The position numbers and the translations under genes were made by a program. Shown piece after piece: positions 61,339 through 63,277 of a stretch of 63,277 nucleotides of DNA. How positions within the stretch are numbered: position 1 is the first letter of the stretch; every line of letters starts with the position of its first letter. This DNA is from Streptomyces sp. NRRL WC-3605 (GTDB lineage: Bacteria; Actinomycetota; Actinomycetes; Streptomycetales; Streptomycetaceae): contig NZ_LLZN01000065.1 of the NCBI RefSeq assembly GCF_001509795.1, positions 1-63,277 on the forward strand, in the 5' to 3' direction. Under the pieces are notes generated by a model. The model saw nothing but the letters and a program-made list of their open reading frames with translations, was not told where the DNA came from and made no database searches.

Positions 61339-63024
61339 TTGAGTCATCCGCATCCTGAACTGGCCCCGCCCCCGCCGCTCCCCGAAGGCGGCCTGCGGGT
61401 CACCCCGCTCGGCGGCCTCGGCGAGATCGGCCGGAACATGACCGTCTTCGAGTACGGCGGCCGCCTGCTGATCGTCGACTGCGGAGTGCTCTTCCCCGAG
61501 GAGGAGCAGCCCGGAATCGACCTGATCCTGCCGGACTTCTCGTCCATCAGGGACCGCCTCGACGACATCGAGGGCATCGTCCTCACGCACGGCCACGAGG
61601 ACCACATCGGCGGTGTCCCCTTCCTGCTGCGCGAGAAGCCGGACATCCCGCTGATCGGCTCCAAGCTGACCCTGGCCCTCATCGAGGCCAAGCTCCAGGA
61701 GCACCGCATCCGCCCGTACACCCTCGAGGTGTCCGAGGGGAACCGCGAGCGCATCGGCCCCTTCGACTGCGAGTTCGTCGCGGTCAACCACTCCATCCCG
61801 GACGCCCTCGCCGTGGCCATCCGCACCCCCGCGGGCATGGTGGTCCACACGGGCGACTTCAAGATGGACCAGCTCCCGCTGGACAACCGGCTGACCGACC
61901 TGCACGCCTTCGCACGTCTGAGCGAAGAAGGCATCGACCTTCTCCTCTCCGACTCCACGAACGCGGAGGTGCCGGGCTTCACCCCGCACGAGCGGGACAT
62001 CTCCAACGTCCTGCGCCAGGTCTTCGCGGGCGCCCGCAAGCGCGTGATCGTGGCCAGCTTCGCCAGTCACGTCCACCGCATCCAGCAGATCCTGGACGCC
62101 GCCCATGAGTACGGCCGCCGGGTCGCCTTCGTCGGCCGCTCGATGGTCCGCAACATGGGCATCGCCCGCGACCTCGGCTACCTGAAGGTCCCGCCGGGCC
62201 TGGTCGTCGACGTCAAGACGCTCGACGACCTCCCGGACAGCGAAGTGGTCCTCGTCTGTACGGGTTCCCAGGGCGAACCGATGGCCGCGCTCTCCCGGAT
62301 GGCCAACCGCGACCACCAGATCCGGGTCGTCCAGGGCGACACCGTGATCCTGGCGTCGTCGCTCATCCCGGGCAATGAGAACGCGGTCTACCGCGTGATC
62401 AACGGCCTGACCCGCTGGGGCGCCAACGTCGTCCACAAGGGCAACGCCAAGGTCCACGTCTCGGGCCACGCCTCGGCCGGCGAGCTGCTGTACTTCTACA
62501 ACATCTGCCGCCCGAAGAACCTGATGCCGGTCCACGGCGAATGGCGCCACCTGCGCGCCAACGCCGAGCTGGGCGCCCTGACCGGAGTTCCGCACGACCG
62601 CATCGTCATCGCCGAGGACGGCGTCGTCGTCGACCTCGTCGAGGGCAAGGCCAAGATCTCGGGCAAGGTCCAGGCCGGATACGTCTACGTCGACGGCCTC
62701 TCCGTCGGTGACGTGGGTGAGCCGGCTCTGAAGGACCGCAAGATCCTCGGCGACGAGGGCATCATCTCGGTCTTCGTGGTGGTGGACTCCTCCACCGGCA
62801 AGATCACGGGTGGCCCGCACATCCAGGCCCGCGGCTCCGGTATCGAGGACTCGGCCTTCGCGGACGTGATCCCGAGGATCACCGAGTCCCTGGAACGCTC
62901 GGCCCAGGACGGTGTGGTCGAACCGCACCAGATGCAGCAACTGGTGCGCCGGACCCTCGGCAAGTGGGTCTCGGACACCTACCGGCGCCGGCCGATGATC
63001 CTGCCGGTGGTCGTGGAGGTCTGA
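61339..63024 (+). CDS. rnj: Ribonuclease J
   Basis: RNase J is a metallo-beta-lactamase/beta-CASP nuclease with 5'-3' exo and endo activity. From TTG 61339 (GAGGAGAG just upstream) the 561-residue product has the zinc motif HGHEDH (H84, H86, D88, H89) and later NHSIPDA, HTGDFKMD and SDSTNAE. The beta-CASP region has ASFASHVHRIQQI and CTGSQGEPMAAL, then SGHASAGELL and a C-terminal domain. In Streptomyces it cooperates with PNPase, encoded 8 kb upstream, in RNA turnover. Strong terminator follows. Confidence 0.96.
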   Translation: MSHPHPELAPPPPLPEGGLRVTPLGGLGEIGRNMTVFEYGGRLLIVDCGVLFPEEEQPGIDLILPDFSSIRDRLDDIEGIVLTHGHEDHIGGVPFLLREKPDIPLIGSKLTLALIEAKLQEHRIRPYTLEVSEGNRERIGPFDCEFVAVNHSIPDALAVAIRTPAGMVVHTGDFKMDQLPLDNRLTDLHAFARLSEEGIDLLLSDSTNAEVPGFTPHERDISNVLRQVFAGARKRVIVASFASHVHRIQQILDAAHEYGRRVAFVGRSMVRNMGIARDLGYLKVPPGLVVDVKTLDDLPDSEVVLVCTGSQGEPMAALSRMANRDHQIRVVQGDTVILASSLIPGNENAVYRVINGLTRWGANVVHKGNAKVHVSGHASAGELLYFYNICRPKNLMPVHGEWRHLRANAELGALTGVPHDRIVIAEDGVVVDLVEGKAKISGKVQAGYVYVDGLSVGDVGEPALKDRKILGDEGIISVFVVVDSSTGKITGGPHIQARGSGIEDSAFADVIPRITESLERSAQDGVVEPHQMQQLVRRTLGKWVSDTYRRRPMILPVVVEV

Positions 63025-63054
63025 CGACCCGTCGGCCCACGGCCGCGTGACTCA

Positions 63055-63094
63055 GGAGCGGGGCGCCTCGATTTGCATCGGGGCGCCCCGCTCC
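63055..63094 (+). terminator. Strong terminator after rnj
   Basis: An 18-bp stem (one G-U type pair) with a 4-base loop begins 30 bases after the rnj stop and insulates it from the rrn promoters. Confidence 0.88.
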
Positions 63095-63149
63095 AGTACG
63101 TTTACGGCTCCGCCCGAGGGGAACCCGGCCACTTCATGTGCCCGGAGCG

Positions 63150-63277
63150 CCCCGCAGGGGGCGGGAAATCCGACTCAGAACTTCTGATAAAGTCGGAACC
63201 GCCGGAAAGGGAAACGCGGAAGCGGGAACCTGGAAAGCACCGAGGAAATCGGATCGGAAAGATCTGATAGAGTCGGA
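63150..63277 (+). promoter_or_regulatory. Start of an rRNA operon promoter/leader region
   Basis: The 15-base sequence TCTGATAAAGTCGGA (63183-63197) recurs as TCTGATAGAGTCGGA at 63263-63277, 80 bases apart. The -10-like TAAAGT and TAGAGT lie inside. The sequence between, with GCCGGAAAGGGAAACGCG and AACCTGGAAAGCACCGAG, is what I recall from the multi-promoter leaders of Streptomyces rrn operons. The 16S gene would lie just beyond the right edge. Confidence 0.8.

Overview
This window looks like Streptomyces chromosome. GC is very high, third codon positions are strongly GC-biased, starts are often GTG or TTG with GGAGG-type ribosome sites, and the right end is a conserved block (rpsO, pnp, M16 peptidase, dapB, thyX, dapA, RNase J, then an rrn leader). 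From memory this matches the S. coelicolor SCO5717-SCO5745 neighbourhood; that assignment was not computed.

From 1 to 7.5 kb lies the core of a type VII (ESX) secretion system: a Pro/Gln-rich protein cut by the left edge, a conserved accessory protein, EccE, EccB, the two WXG100 proteins EsxB and EsxA, and the mycosin MycP. The machine is completed 40 kb away by EccC (46.9-50.8 kb) and EccD (51.1-52.5 kb), transcribed divergently. Between these halves sits about 40 kb of cargo and accessory genes. From 7.6 to 22.2 kb there are further WXG100/LXG-like proteins, two extra mycosins, membrane proteins, a lone CpnT-like N-terminal domain and small proteins with shared C-terminal tails.

From 22.3 to 45.7 kb is a toxin-immunity locus. 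A 1577-residue polymorphic toxin (24.5-29.2 kb) has a CpnT/WXG-like N-terminus, a long Pro/Thr/Ser linker, a Tox-PL (papain-fold deamidase) motif set and a second, AT-richer C-terminal deaminase-like tip. Directly downstream, and again in a tandem array at 30.7-42.2 kb, are paralogous large proteins joining an N-terminal P-loop region, a central domain and a C-terminal SUKH-4-like immunity domain. Of eight copies, four are intact and four are broken: one frameshifted, one with a nonsense codon plus an internal deletion, and two reduced to P-loop/Walker-B remnants fused to the last ~40 residues. The P-loop lysine is kept, changed to Arg, or lost across the set. An Imm35/deaminase-like/SUKH-4 fusion and another P-loop protein follow.

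Working model: the ESX machine exports WXG100 pairs and the large toxin; shared C-terminal DFG/EFG tails and YxxxD/E motifs mark likely substrates; the SUKH-4 array protects against own or foreign toxins and is turning over by duplication and decay. From 52.6 kb rightward the genes are housekeeping: ribosome and RNA turnover (rpsO, pnp, rnj), lysine/diaminopimelate synthesis (dapB, dapA) and dTMP synthesis (thyX).
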